Assembly (NCBI GenBank): GCA_037974965.1
Contig: JBBPFI010000018.1
Coordinates: forward strand, 248,001 to 312,000
Direction of reading: 5' to 3'
DNA: 64,000 bases
From: Dacryopinax spathularia
Lineage: Eukaryota > Basidiomycota > Dacrymycetes > Dacrymycetales > Dacrymycetaceae
The position numbers and the translations under genes were made by a program. Every line of letters starts with the position of its first letter. The first letter of the stretch is position 1. The notes beneath the pieces were generated by a model. The model saw nothing but the letters and a program-made list of their open reading frames with translations. It ran no database searches and was not told the origin of the DNA. This document shows positions 11,624 through 23,737 of this stretch, in pieces.

Positions 11624-14446
11624 TGCTTTTATTAGTGTGCGGTGCGGTCCAATGCAGGGGAGGAGCGGAGGGTAATCACTCCAGAGGTGAGAGGAGGAGA
11701 GCGGTGGTATCGAACAGGGTCAGAACGGGGGCAGGGGGAGGGATGATGGCCCACATCGAGTTGTTCTTATATCGGACCCGTTGGCGCAGTCGAGCGGCGA
11801 TTATGAATTTGCGTTTGTGCGTTTTGATGGGGTATGGTATGCATGCGAAGCGAGCGGGTTGCCGCTTCCCGTGGCCTTGTTCTGTTCTGTCATGACACCT
11901 CGGCGGGGCTGGGTTCCCTTGGAAGAAAGGAAGGTCGGAAGAAGGGAAGGTTTGGGGGAGTTAGAGGCGACCCCGATTCGATTCGACTGTGTGATCGTTT
12001 GATTCAGATTCGGTATGCGTCGTGACATGATCATGATGGCGCGCCCCCGTTCCCCCCGTTCCCCTTTCGAGATGATGTGGATGGATGACACCAGAAGGAA
12101 AGGCGCAGTCGGTCGCATACCGTTAGCCCACCAACAAAGTCGCCGCTTCGCTGTGCCGGGACCCTGGCACCGTCAGTTCCGTCAAAGCAACGTCGCCGTG
12201 TGGCGCGGCAATGGAAGCGATCAGCACGCTGATTGGCCTCGGCCAGTCACCACAAGCCTCAGCCTGAGACGCTGAGACGGTGGGAAGTGGATCGGATTAC
12301 TGTAAGAGCTGGGGGTTTTCCATGAACGGGTTTGGATCTCATCCGGAATGACGGGGCGGATGACCTAGAAACCGTCCGAAGCACCACCCATTGCACCCAT
12401 TTCCAAAGGATCGCCCCTGAGCGTGACAGCGCCGCGCCCGGCACACAAACCTCCGTCTCCACGGCGCCCTGCCGCGCCGCACCTCTTTCCTCTGCGCGCG
12501 GTGCAGCGCAATAGAGCCACCTGCCACATTTCGCAGATTCGCACAAGGTACAAGACAACAACAGCACAGCGCCTTTCAAATGCGAATCCATTCCCATTCT
12601 CATTCATCCTCGCGCTCGGGGGAGCGTCTCCGTCATACGTATACGTATACATTCGCATGTACAGGCCATCTAAGGCCAGCACACCCCTTTCCCCACGCCA
12701 TGCTATACACCGCACTCGGATGTCGCATCGCACCAAACCAAAGATCGGATCAATCATAATCTCAGGGGCGTCCCCTCAACGATGCAATCTAACCATATGC
12801 AGCCATATGTAGCATATCGTAATACATCAACCCGACCGCAACGCACGTCCAAAGAATGCCGCGGGCCGCGTATTGCGCATTGCGCATGGGCATGGAACTT
12901 GAACCCTCTTGGGCGCCGCGCCCAGCCTCCTTCGATCCAGCGCGTCATGTTTGACTTCATGATCAGTTCAACCCCCATCCAATCCAACCGAACCCAATGC
13001 AGACGCGGACGGATAAAGCCTGTATCTGCGCAGTTACAAGTTTCGCCTTCTCGTCTTGGGCGCGCAAAATGAGAGGGGTTGAGTGGGCTCCACGTCAGCC
13101 AGCCGCCCGACGAGCTCGTAATCAACGCAAGTCCCGAACAAGCCGGCACGGCCAGTCCCTAACTACTTCCTTGCTACGCACATATGTACGTAGCAGCCCC
13201 ACACCAGTGGATACGCGTCCCAAACCCGACCCCCAAACCCGCGCCCGATCGGGCTGGGTAATTACCCCAAATAGACGGCTAATTTCGGGAGTTTTCTTTT
13301 TGCGTCGAAGGCCAAAAAATAGGGGGAAGGGATTGACGACTGGTATCCATTCCCGCGGACTGCGGCCGCGACTGGAACTAGTTTGGTGAGTCTAACTTTG
13401 GTAATGGTGCTGAGATCCGGGAAGAACGGATGCTGGATGGATGGCAGAATGCGACTTCCGAAAATGCGACTTCCGCCGGTCGGCAATGTACGTAAAGAGA
13501 AGGAAGTGAGGTCGTGCGTAACTGAGTTTTGTTCTTTTCCCGCCAGTAGCCAAGCAGATCAGGAACGATAATGGCCACAATGCACTTTCAAAAAGCGGTG
13601 ATAGCGGTTTGTCAGGTTCGTGGTTTGCCTTCGGGGAAAAGTGGAGAGAAGTGAAGAGTAGTGCCAGCTCATCAGTTGGTTGTCGCCGCATTTTGCCGTT
13701 CATCATGAACAAAGACCATCACCGCCTGCGACTCGTGACGTGCGGCCGCTCTTCATCTTGACTCTCGACTGCGGCACCTCTTTCCTCACGGGTATGCGGC
13801 TACGTTATCGGACGCTCGTGTGTTGGGATGAGGCTATAGAGGATGTGTGATTTCCGCACCGTACGCTCCGCTTCATCCTCCCAAACCGAGGGCAAGAGGT
13901 GCAGTCCCGCTCTGTTTCGTCTGTCCGTCTAACCCCGATCAGCGGTATCACTCCCCCCCGGTGGCACTGCTCGGAAGCACTTTATCGCCGACCCTCGCGA
14001 GGGAAAAGGGTCCAGCAGCTGTACGCTTTTCAGCGCGCCGTGTGCACCGGTTGAGAAGTTCAGAGGCTGTTGCTGTTCTCCGTCCGTTGTCCTGGCTATT
14101 GTTGCAATCTCGGCTTTCCAACGCGTACAACGACGGAAAGGCCATTGTTGTCGACAGGAGGTTGGATAGCCTGATTGTCGGTTATCTGTATCGGAAGCAC
14201 GCGGGACAAGCAACTTTGGGTGGAAGATCGTGTTGGCTTGATTGAAGGGCTGTTGCTTGCTTCTCGTTCAAGTTACGGAGCGTGCGGATACTGAGCCCGA
14301 GGGCGGCGATCGAGGTTACGAACGTGCGTACTGGATGGAAGCTTCTGAGACGGAAGTACTGTATCACTGACCTTCAACAACAGACCCTTTACCGAGCACG
14401 TCTATCAGTCAGTCACCAGTCGAAGATCTTCGTTCTACAGCCAACA
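11624..14446. other. Long intergenic stretch, no supported gene
   Basis: About 2.8 kb between a minus-strand gene and the plus-strand mL49 gene, so it holds at least the promoters of both. Many overlapping short open frames occur on both strands, none with consistent codon use or splice signals. The alternating run gtatacgtatac occurs near 12637. No tandem array or terminal repeat was seen. Confidence 0.5.
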
Positions 14447-15112
14447 ATGCCCGCCGTCCCTCTCTTTCTTTGCCCGCGGCTACTTGTCCGCCCAACCGCC
14501 GCACGTATCACCCAGCGAGCGGCAGCGCTCTCCACCTCAGCTCGCTGTCTGGCCTCGCCGCCTCCGCCACCAAATGCCGAACCGCCCGTCCCGCCCCCTA
14601 TCCTAACTGGCGAACTGGGCCGGCCGCACCCCACACCAGCAACTGCCCCGCCAATCTCTATCCCGCACCATGACGCTGTCACGCCTGATTCTTCCGCCGC
14701 AGCATCCAGCGAAACGGAATCGGGCGAGCAGCCACGCCGGTACTCGAGTGGACTGGAGAGCAAGCCGTCGAAGAAGCATGAGGGGAAGAGGTATCCGTAC
14801 TATATTGCGCGTACGAGGTGGGGGAGCGAGCCGGTGTATGAGGACTACGTGAGGAAGACGATGGAGCGCACGCTCATCCGGCTCATCCATGGGAACTCTG
14901 AAGTGCGTCGTCGTATTTTCGTGCGCATACAAACGGGCAGGAGACTGATAAAACATCAGAAATTGAGGAAGGACCTGCTGGAGACGCTGTTTAAGCCGCT
15001 GGGGTGGGACGACAGCAAGCTCAAGAGCCAGGTTAGGATGCCGGGGCATGTCGAGTTCAGGGGGCACTGGAGAGCGCATATAGTCGGCTGGATGAGGGAG
15101 AGAGGCCTATGA
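14447..15112 (+). CDS. IMG2: Mitochondrial large ribosomal subunit protein mL49 (IMG2 family)
   Basis: Mitochondrial 54S ribosomal protein. Exons 14447-14902 and 14960-15112 remove a 57-nt intron and leave about 202 aa. The N-terminus is Arg/Ser/Ala-rich without acids (RPTAARITQRAAALSTSARC), a typical mitochondrial presequence. It is followed by a proline-rich linker. The family core starts at YPYYIARTRWGSEPVYEDY and ends GHVEFRGHWRAHIVGWMRERG, close to the conserved G-H-V-x-V-x-G-H pattern of mL49. The intron (14903-14959) is a multiple of three and has no stop, so the unspliced reading is also open. Splicing is preferred because it restores the family spacing after GNSE. Confidence 0.85.
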   Translation: MPAVPLFLCPRLLVRPTAARITQRAAALSTSARCLASPPPPPNAEPPVPPPILTGELGRPHPTPATAPPISIPHHDAVTPDSSAAASSETESGEQPRRYSSGLESKPSKKHEGKRYPYYIARTRWGSEPVYEDYVRKTMERTLIRLIHGNSEVRRRIFVRIQTGRRLIKHQKLRKDLLETLFKPLGWDDSKLKSQVRMPGHVEFRGHWRAHIVGWMRERGL

Positions 15113-15630
15113 GCGTATGCATTGTTGTTGCAGCTTGCGAGGACCAATGTATGCATATGCATACGGCGCTACATTGTCCCTTCTAGCGCGAATATCTACG
15201 GTGATCGCTGCGCGATGATGCGCCTGCGAAGGACTCGATGTCGGCCTCGCACAGCCCGCTTACAGCCTTGTGTGACCTGAACAATTCAACAACATCTCGC
15301 TGAGCTTATTCGCTAAGCCTGTCTCTTCTTCGTGCTTGACAGGCCTCGGCGTGCATTATTATGCTTACCGAATGTGCTGGGAACAATACGCTCGGAAGAG
15401 GCCGATCGCCGTCCTCCACTGTTCAACAACCAATTCATCAGTGCACAGTGCGCGGAAGAACGTGTTGCCGCTCAGGGATCCCTCCTGACTTCATCCGACC
15501 ACACCGATGTCTGTAATGATGTCTGTATGTATAGCCTACTCAGCTCAGGCGCGACAAGTCATATGTCATATAAACTGGGCGACGTCCGCAACATGTGTAC
15601 CAGCCTTGACTTTGTTGAGAGACGAATATC

Positions 15631-16764
15631 ATGCCCCTCGACTGGCGTAGCGCGACCGTCCTGCCTGTCCCGGGCGAAGAGCCCATCAAGCTCCAGTACT
15701 TTGACACTGGAGTGCCCGAGGGGGTAGAGCAGCCATATACGACGCTGATCGCCATCCATGGGTTCTCATCGAACGGAGGTGAGTAGCATAATCCCCGTAT
15801 ATTGGACAGTACTGACCACAGATCGTGTGGGACAGGCGCATGGGAGAACTCGGCGCAATTATTCAAACGGCACTTCCGGTTCATTGCCCATAACCGGCGA
15901 GGGTATGAGGGCTCGAGCGAGCACTATGAGGGCCAGCCCGCTGACGCAGTTGGGCGGTATATGCTCGACTTGGCTGGGTTTGTAAAGTATGTGGTGGATG
16001 AGCTCCGTGTGCCGGCCAAGGACCAGCGAGGACGCGGTGGGATCGTCCTGATGGGCTGGTGAGTCCATTCACCGCCAATGGATGGGCCAATAGTGATACG
16101 TGCTATAGGTCGAAAGGCACAGCGAGTGTCATGTCCCTTTTGTCCTTGCTGGCTTCGCCCGCAAACCCGCCGTTCTCCCTTCCTCCTTCTGTCGACCTCG
16201 AGCCATACCTCAAAGTGATCGAATCCCACGTCCGCCACCTGATCCTGTTTGAGCCTCCGGGCGAAAGCATCGGCCTGCCCTACACGCCAGACTACGCAGC
16301 AGTGATCAACTCGCCCAAGCCCTTCCTCCAAGCCTTCCCTGAGTGGCTCGTCCCTACTGTACCAGAGCAGAAACGGCACTTGCTGGGCAAGTCCATCGAC
16401 ACCAAGAATGCGCTGAAGGACTTCCCTGTCTGGCTAGCGGAGCGGACGAACGAGCAGGAGTGCGCGAGGGTAGCCGAGGTCGGGTTGAAGCATGTGCCGA
16501 AGAACATCGGTGTCGGGCTGATCTGGTGTAAGTCTTTGACAACTTAACAGTACGCAAGTCTCTGATCCCGGTACAGGTGAAGGCACGATCCAGTGGTGCC
16601 GCGACACCGGAAAGTGGATCGCAGACCGTCTGGGCAACCAGCCCAACACATTCGTTCGCACTATTCCGGGCGGTCACCATTTCTTCAACATCACGGATCC
16701 CGAGCTCTTCGTTCCTGCTATCGAGAACTTGATCAACGAGCTGGACACTCGTCTCTACAAGTGA
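15631..16764 (+). CDS. Alpha/beta hydrolase, copy 1 of a tandem pair
   Basis: Exons 15631-15778, 15836-16058, 16109-16527 and 16577-16764. The protein starts MPLDWRSATVLPVPGEEPI. The oxyanion-hole region is IAIHGFSSNG. The nucleophile elbow is GWSKG, with the candidate catalytic Ser immediately after the exon 2/3 junction. The C-terminal catalytic His lies in IPGGHHFF. The protein is cytosolic by sequence, with no signal peptide or membrane segment. It is about 325 aa, usual for a single-domain alpha/beta hydrolase. A close paralogue with identical exon structure follows 0.8 kb downstream on the same strand. Substrate cannot be told from sequence; an esterase, lactonase or epoxide-hydrolase-like role is possible. 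Confidence 0.85.
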
Positions 16765-17569
16765 ATCGGGACGAGTATGGGCTACGCGCTTCGATCGGAC
16801 GATCCACGGCAAGCTGTCGAGAGCGTCTTATTTACTTGGGCTGGGTGCCGGCTCCAGTTGAGTGTACTGGACGACTGTCTCAAAATCTATTTAAGCCATG
16901 TGCCGACTCGCATGCCAGCCCTGTCATCTACTGAGTGAGTCTGTGACTTGATGGCCGGCCGGCAGACCGCGCAGTCTCTCCCATGAACTCGGCCTGCTAA
17001 ACGGCATGTGCGACCTTGCCGCGATCTTCTCCATCAGACAGGTCTTGACTCAAGCTAGACTCGTTATAATCGCTCTGCGATCTGTTGGCTCTTGCAGTAA
17101 TGCGAGCATCTCACGCGCCGACAACAGCATTACCGGGCAAACCTTAGGCTGGACTCGCGACATTTCCGGTTCTTCTCCAGGGTCAAATGAATTGCGGCCC
17201 GACATGCTTAGTAAGCCCTAACGATTTACATCTTTGACTACCATGTTGGTTTCTCACGCACGTCTTACCCTGTCGCGTTTTCTCCGGTTTGTGCTGTAAC
17301 ATGCTTACAAAGTCTGGCCGACTTGGATCAAGGGGAGCTGTCTTTTGTTTCTGACCGTGGGTTTCGCTGCGGGGAGCCCCTGGGTTCTCAATGTGTGGCA
17401 AGAGGGCTCTCGCATGCCGACGCGGAGAAGCTGATGCAAATCTGTCAACCATCTGGTGTGAGTATGCGCGCCCGCAAGTGTGCTATAACAGTGATTCTTC
17501 TCTCCGCTCAACCCGACATATAAGATCTCGACGACATGGTGAGACGGCTGGATGAGCACGAAGATAAAT

Positions 17570-18699
17570 ATGCCCCTCGACTGGCGCACTGCAACGCTCG
17601 CACCTATTCCAGGGGAGGAGCCCATCAAGCTGCGTTTCTTTGACATCGGCGTACCCGAGGATGTGGAGCAGCCGTACACCACGCTGATCGCCGTCCACGG
17701 GATGTCCTCCAACGGAAGTCAGTGCCCTACATTCGCTTGTCTCACCAGCGCTTGACTTCCTCTCTGACTGCAGGCGCGTGGGAAAATTCGGCAGAGTTGT
17801 TCAAGAAACCCTACCGCTTCATCGCACATAACCGGAGGGGTTACCAGGGCTCCAGCGACCACTATCAGGGGGAGGCGAAAGACGCTGTTGGGCGATATAT
17901 GCTTGACTTGGCTGGATTCGTCAAATTTGTCGTGGAGGAGCTGAAGGTTCCGGAAAAGGACGGCAAAGGCCGAGGCGGAATCGTCCTCCTGGGATGGTGC
18001 GTATCTCATGAAACCGAAATTCGCAGTGCTCACGATTCCACAGGTCCAAGGGCAACGCGAGCGTGATGACGCTTTTATCGCTCTTGGCATCACCTTCGAG
18101 TCCGCCCTTTCCCCTGCCAGCTTCGGTCAACCTTGAACCATACTTCAAGGTCTTTGAGAGCCACTTGCGCCAACTGATTCTGTTCGAGCCTCCAGGGAAC
18201 GCAGTTGGCCTTAGCCCTACTCCGGACTACGCGGCTGTCCTCGACTCACCCAAGCCATTCCTCCAGTCATTCGCAGAATGGCTCGTCCCTACCGTGCCGG
18301 AGGAGAAACGGCACTTACTGGTGCCGTCCATTGACACGGAGAACGCGTTGGGCGACTTTCCCGTTTGGTTAGCTGACAACTCAGACCGTGAGGAGTGCGC
18401 AAGAGTGGCTGAGATCGGCTTGAAACATGTACCGAAAAACATTGGTGTGGGGCTTATCTACTGTGAGTACATGAGCCTCAAACGCCTGGCCGTCGCCTGA
18501 GTCTGCTGCAGGTGAAGACACAGTTCAGTGGTGTATCGAACCGGCCAAGTGGATCTCGGAGCGCCTGGGCAATCAGCCTAACACTCTTGTCCGCACCATT
18601 CCGGGCGGTCATCATTTCTTCAATATCACCGATCCCGACATCTTCGTCCCAGCTATCCAGAATCTCATCAACGAGCTCGATAACCGTCTGTACCACTAA
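17570..18699 (+). CDS. Alpha/beta hydrolase, copy 2 of a tandem pair
   Basis: Exons 17570-17717, 17774-17996, 18044-18462 and 18512-18699, matching copy 1 exon by exon in length. The start was chosen at the ATG reading MPLDWRTATL by comparison with copy 1. An in-frame ATG at 17552 would add six residues. It has the same HGMSSNG, GWSKG nucleophile elbow and PGGHHFFNITDP histidine motif as copy 1. The copies differ in scattered, mostly conservative substitutions and in introns that no longer align, so the duplication is not recent. Both copies keep all catalytic motifs and look functional, which suggests divergence in substrate or expression rather than decay. Confidence 0.85.
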
Positions 18700-19563
18700 G
18701 CCGAACCAGGTCTGCGACTGGTGGTTGGGCGGCCCGGAGCGGCCCGTGCAAGTTACGTTCTCCAATATGGATGGGGATGGTGCTCCGAGTACAACGGGGC
18801 GAGGGCGAGTGCACCAACCTCGACCAACAAATAATTGTATAGCATAGAGAGTTGCACAAGCACGCACGAGTTCTCGGAGTTCCGCAATGATGTCGCTCCG
18901 CAACTCCGAATGGACGGGCAAGCAGTGCAGCTCGGAGGAAGAGCCAACTTTGCTCGTACTCCTCCTGAAGAAGCGTGTGCTGCGCGGTCTAAAGGTTAGG
19001 TGCAAGCTTCGTCGAGCGCTTTCACCATTTGCGTCATCGCGAAGCTGGATCCTGGCGCTTATGCCATTTCCCCATTCTTTCGGCGTCCGAGCGCCTACCT
19101 GCATTCCGAGTGGTAGAAATCATCGTGCGAACGTCATTTTCCTCATCGACCCCATGGGGAAGAGGTCCCGAACGTGCCCGACGCCAACGCGTGACCTGAG
19201 CTTCGCGTACCTCGTCGCGTGCAGAGAAGCACAACAATGTTCTTCCCATTTTTCCGACATTGAAGATGATATTCTCCCTTCGACGCCTTCTTACCAAAAC
19301 ATGCATCACTCTACATGTTTGAGCCGGTGTGTTGATGTTGCGAACACTCTGCACTTACCATTCCCATCATCTCGACCGAGAAGGTCAAGCTATCGAATGT
19401 CGGAATGCCCAAGCTCGGATCCCGCACCAGTTCATCTACCCCGAATAGAGGAAGATTGAGAGGATGCTGGCAACATGCTTACGACAACCGTTGTACTTAA
19501 GTACCAGCTCGAGCAACGAGTCGTGGGATTGCTTGTCCTCGGCCGTACGACGAAGGATCTACA

Positions 19564-20818
19564 ATGGTTTCTCTGCTGGCATCCGCATTGCTTCTGGCGA
19601 CTTCTGCTGTCGCTCTGCCGGCGGAACGCGCTCTCTTCTGCAATACGCCTACGTACCTGCCATACAACAACGACAGGCTTCCCAATCCATTCGTATTCGA
19701 CAACGGACTACCCGTACAAACCTTCGCCGACTGGGAATGTCGTCGTTCCCAAATCGCGTCCCTGATCCAGGGATACGAGGCGGGTTATCTGCCCGGTCGA
19801 CCTGAGATTGTCACATCGTCCTTCGGCAGGGCCGGCTACAACGCCAACCTCACGGTCACTGCTGGATTCCACACGGGTACCATCTCTTGGGTGAATACGA
19901 TCACATATCCCAACACAACGGCTCCCAAGGCGGGATGGCCCTTGGTCATTGCATACGATGGCTTGAGCATCCCAGTTCCACCTGGAGTGAGTATGATCAG
20001 CTTGGTGTAGACGGCGATCCGCTGACTCTTCCCAGGTTGCAGTTCTCACCTACCCCAATTCGCTCATCGGACAGCAGAACAGCAGTCCCGCTAGCCGCGG
20101 TGTCGGCCTGTTCTATGACCTCTACGGCAACGTGACTGCCAGTGCGATGACGGCATGGGTTTGGGGTGTCAGCCGGATAATCGATGCACTCGAGGAGAAC
20201 GACAGCGCCAACATCAATCTGGCGAAGATCGCAGTTACTGGCTGCTCTCGCGACGGCAAGGGCGCCCTTATGGCCGGTGCCTTCGAACCGCGTATCGCCC
20301 TTACCATCCCGCAAGAGTCCGGCTCAGGTGGAGACACTTGCTGGCGTTTGTCGAAGTACGAGCAGGACAGCGGCGATGTCGTACAGCAGGCGACCGAAAT
20401 CGTGCAGGAGAACGTCTGGTTCTCGACCAACTTTGACAACTACGTATACAACATCAGCCTGCTGCCGTATGACCACCACATGCTGGCGGGTATGGTTGCG
20501 CCCCGCGGTCTGATTTCGTACGAGAACACGGACTATGAATGGCTCAGCCCGCTGTCCGGGTATGGTTGCATGACAGCCGCACATACGATTTACGAAGCCA
20601 TGGGCATCCCGGAGTACCACGGCTTTGTCCAGGTCGGCAACCACAGCCATTGTTACTTCCCTCCTGATTTGGAGGATTCGTTGTTCGCCTTCTTCGATAA
20701 GTTCCTGCTCGACGAGCCGAACACGAACACCAACTATTTCACCACCAACGGCGTCTTCAACGGCACCGTTTGGGATCCCAGCTACTGGATCAACTGGGCG
20801 ACCCCCCGTTTCTGGTAA
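19564..20818 (+). CDS. Secreted 4-O-methyl-glucuronoyl methylesterase, carbohydrate esterase family 15
   Basis: CE15 enzymes cleave ester bonds between glucuronoxylan and lignin in plant cell walls. Exons 19564-19986 and 20036-20818 give about 401 aa. A signal peptide is visible ([19 protein letters not shown]). The catalytic serine lies in the family signature GCSRDGKGA, followed by IPQESGSGG carrying conserved Glu. The hydrophobic [15 protein letters not shown] segment and the histidine motif GNHSHCYFP complete the CE15 pattern. No cellulose-binding module is attached. Several N-x-S/T sites occur, consistent with secretion. It lies between the hydrolase pair and PDA1 and is not in a wall-degradation cluster. 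It points to an organism that meets plant litter or living plants. Confidence 0.9.
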
Positions 20819-21055
20819 CTGCCCATTCTGAGGGACATCCTTGGTTGGATTTCGTTCTGCAGATCAGTCTTGTACTTTGTGTAAAGAAGGACCTGCGAAT
20901 ATGATGATTTTTAGGAGTATGCAGAAGGCCATCACCGCTTGCAGAGCGTATGCGCATGTCCCCGAATACGGGTCACGCGTGGCTGCGCGTGGCATAGGGA
21001 GATCCAGGTAGGAATTAAGGTATGGCATTCTAGGGTGTGTACGAAGGTACGCTAT

Positions 21056-22479
21056 TTAGTAGTAGTGAATCTGACGGAAATGAGTCAGCGAACAATCATG
21101 TCGTGGTCACGGAAGTACTCACCTCCTCACGCTCCCGACCGCGCATGAACGGTGGCTCAGTTCCCTTGTAGTAAATATCGGTCCAGAGATCCTTGGGATC
21201 AGGCTCGGGCGACTTCTTAGCCTCCTCGACAGCCTCATCAACCTCCTCACGAGCCTTCTTGTCGAGCTCCTTGAGGGTCTCCTCGCTGGCGACGCCCCAC
21301 TCCTCCAGATACCGCTGCAGACCGCGGATCGGATCCTGGGTGCTGCGCATCCGCTGGATCTCCTCACGGGTACGGTAAGTCGTACCAGGGTCGGACATGG
21401 AGTGACCACCGTAGCGGTAGGTGACGAACTCAAGGATGAGCGGGCCCTTGTCGTTCAGAACCCAGTCGCGTGCCCACTTGACGGCCTGGTGGACGGCGAT
21501 GATGTCCATGCCGTTGACCTGGAGACCAGGGATGTAGTCACCACGAGTGTAGTACTGGGTGTTGGCGGAGCTACGCTCGGCGGAGGTACCCATTCCGTAC
21601 TTGTTGTTCTCGCAGACGAAAACGCACGGCAGGTTGTACAGCTTAGCCTAAGAGTTTTATCAGCACCAAGTCGTGCCTGACGCTGCGAGGGAAGACGAAC
21701 CATGTTGAAGGCCTCGAAGACCTGGCCCTGGTTGGACGCACCATCACCATAGAGGGTGAAGGTGGCCCGCTTAGCGCCCTTGTACTTCTGCGCCAATGCA
21801 ATACCGGCACCAACGGGTACTTGTGCACCGACGATACCGTTACCACCGAAGAACCGCGGTGTGAAGATGTGCATAGAGCCACCCTTGCCGTGGGACATGC
21901 CGTCCTGACGGCCGAGCAGCTCTGCAATTACACCCTTAATCGTGCCTCCTCGCAATACGGCGTAAGGATGGCAACGATAAGCGGTGATGACGAGGTCTTC
22001 CCAGGTGATGCCGGATTCCAGACCAACGGAAACTGCTTCCTGCATGCAATTGTGAGCGATCTGTCGAGAGTATCACCGATAGGTACGTACCTGACCGATG
22101 GCAAGATGGCAGAAACCACGAATCAGTTTGGACTTGTACAGCTGGTCTGCCGCCATCTCCATGCGACGCATAGCTTGCATCTTGTGATACATGTCCAATA
22201 GCATCTCCTTCGTCACCTCAACGTCCAATGACGGAATATCCGTCTTGTAGCCATGGAAAGCATCCTCGTGCAGAGTCAGCTTGAAGGGCTCTGAGTGCGA
22301 CTCGGGCGTATCCGAGGCGAGCTTGGTGGAGTCGGCGGTGGTCTGAACGGATCGCGTGAGCCACTACAAACATAATATGTTCAGTCTTCTGCAGCCGATA
22401 TACATATCCAAACAGTACTCACTGCCCGGCGAGCGAGTGGACGGCTCGCTGTGCGGAGGGTGGCCAACATGGTGGCCAT
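21056..22479 (-). CDS. PDA1: Pyruvate dehydrogenase E1 component, alpha subunit (mitochondrial)
   Basis: TPP-dependent E1-alpha of the pyruvate dehydrogenase complex. Exons on the minus strand: 22423-22479, 22091-22363, 21701-22039, 21123-21647 and 21056-21070. The last exon has only 15 nt and encodes IHYY and the stop, matching the usual C-terminal end of fungal E1-alpha. The N-terminus is Arg/Ala/Thr-rich (MLATLRTARRPLARRA), a mitochondrial presequence. The TPP motif runs from YGDGASNQGQ to the NNKYGMG region. The regulatory phosphorylation loop YRYGGHSMSDPG is intact. Two in-frame ATGs (22479 and 22470) could start it. Branch-point and splice sequences are canonical. Confidence 0.94.
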
Positions 22480-22744
22480 TTCAGAGGGCTGTATGCGCGT
22501 TGCTGGTCAACGGCGACGACGAGGAAAGTGTGCGGGCCGGCTTGGGGGACTTTTGATTTGATTCCGTTTTCCCCGACGGATTCGTTACGGTTACGCCCAT
22601 CCGCGGCGCATCATTGCCGCCGTCCCTGTTCTTTAATTCGCCCACCACCTACTGCTCCCAAAGGGCAATCGCTGGCACGACAGACAACTGCTATTGTTCT
22701 TGCATTATTATCCTTCTTTCTTCCTCACCGATGACCCACCGTTC

Positions 22745-23737
22745 ATGACTGATGTCGACTCTGCGGAGACTTACTCGTCGGTTGGATGGACCAGCGAGCT
22801 CTCTGAACAACTGACACCTCCACCTCGGGATGTCGATGTCTTTCCTGAGATTTCCCAGCGGAAAATACCGCCCCTGAACGATGATGTTCTCCGGTATATC
22901 ATCGAAGCTGCCGTGTCGCCTCGGGCGGCGGCGGCCTTTGTATACGAGGCTGCAGCCTTGCGGGACATTCTCACCTTTACGCTGGTCTCATGGCGCTTCT
23001 ACTGTCTAACGCGGCCATTTCTTTATCGCCGCGTACACTTGAAGACGAAACAGCAAGTAGAGCTTCTCACCAAGCGAAACTTTGCCGGAGATCTCCCACT
23101 GCGCTTTCTCACTATCGAGGGCTCAGCATTGGATCACGAAGGAATATGGCTATTCATGCGAACCATCGGTCATACCCTCGAAAGGGTATTCGTGGTCGAC
23201 ACGAGTTATGGACAACGTTTTCTTGCTCGATGCCGATATAAATGGCGCGAATTCGAAAGGCATTTCCCTCGCCTATGGGAGGCATCCAATACCTTCAAGT
23301 ATCCATATCTTCTTGATATCAGTGATGCCGACCAGCCCGTGCCAGTACCCGTGCCAGGCCTGCCGCACCTTCGTCGGCAGGCTATCCTTCGACTGGGGCA
23401 TCATTATTTCACCGCATGCTGGCCTTCCCTTCAGTCGCTTGCTACGGTCACCGACGCGAAACTGAAGGCGAAGCACTGGCTCCTGCTGCTCGACCTGCAT
23501 CCAAATTTGCGAGAAGTCGTCTTTGTCATTCACCCCGACCATGCCGAACTGTACTTTACCCAGGAAGTCATGGCCCTCAAGCAAGAGTTCTCGAGGAAAT
23601 ACCGCAACCGCGCGACTTTCTACGACGTCAATCCTGGTTTGAGTCGCCCGTCCATGCTCGAAGCCTGGTTCGCAGAAGCCGTGCGCCGAGGAACGATATG
23701 GACTATGGAACGCAAGAATTGGCTTGCTTATGGATAA
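22745..23737 (+). CDS. F-box-like protein
   Basis: Single exon of about 330 aa from the ATG at 22745. The segment PPLNDDVLRYIIEAA, later LVSWRFYCLTRPFLYRRVHL, fits a basidiomycete F-box motif followed by the usual L-Y-R-x-V start of a degenerate leucine-rich region. F-box proteins of this type act as substrate adaptors of SCF ubiquitin ligases. The region after the F-box shows no clear repeats; it has a Pro-Val run PVPVPVPG and a hydrophobic LLLLDLHPNLREVVFVIH strand. It is divergent from PDA1 with about 265 bp between starts. The F-box call is moderate; the reading frame itself is secure. Confidence 0.65.
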   Translation: MTDVDSAETYSSVGWTSELSEQLTPPPRDVDVFPEISQRKIPPLNDDVLRYIIEAAVSPRAAAAFVYEAAALRDILTFTLVSWRFYCLTRPFLYRRVHLKTKQQVELLTKRNFAGDLPLRFLTIEGSALDHEGIWLFMRTIGHTLERVFVVDTSYGQRFLARCRYKWREFERHFPRLWEASNTFKYPYLLDISDADQPVPVPVPGLPHLRRQAILRLGHHYFTACWPSLQSLATVTDAKLKAKHWLLLLDLHPNLREVVFVIHPDHAELYFTQEVMALKQEFSRKYRNRATFYDVNPGLSRPSMLEAWFAEAVRRGTIWTMERKNWLAYG

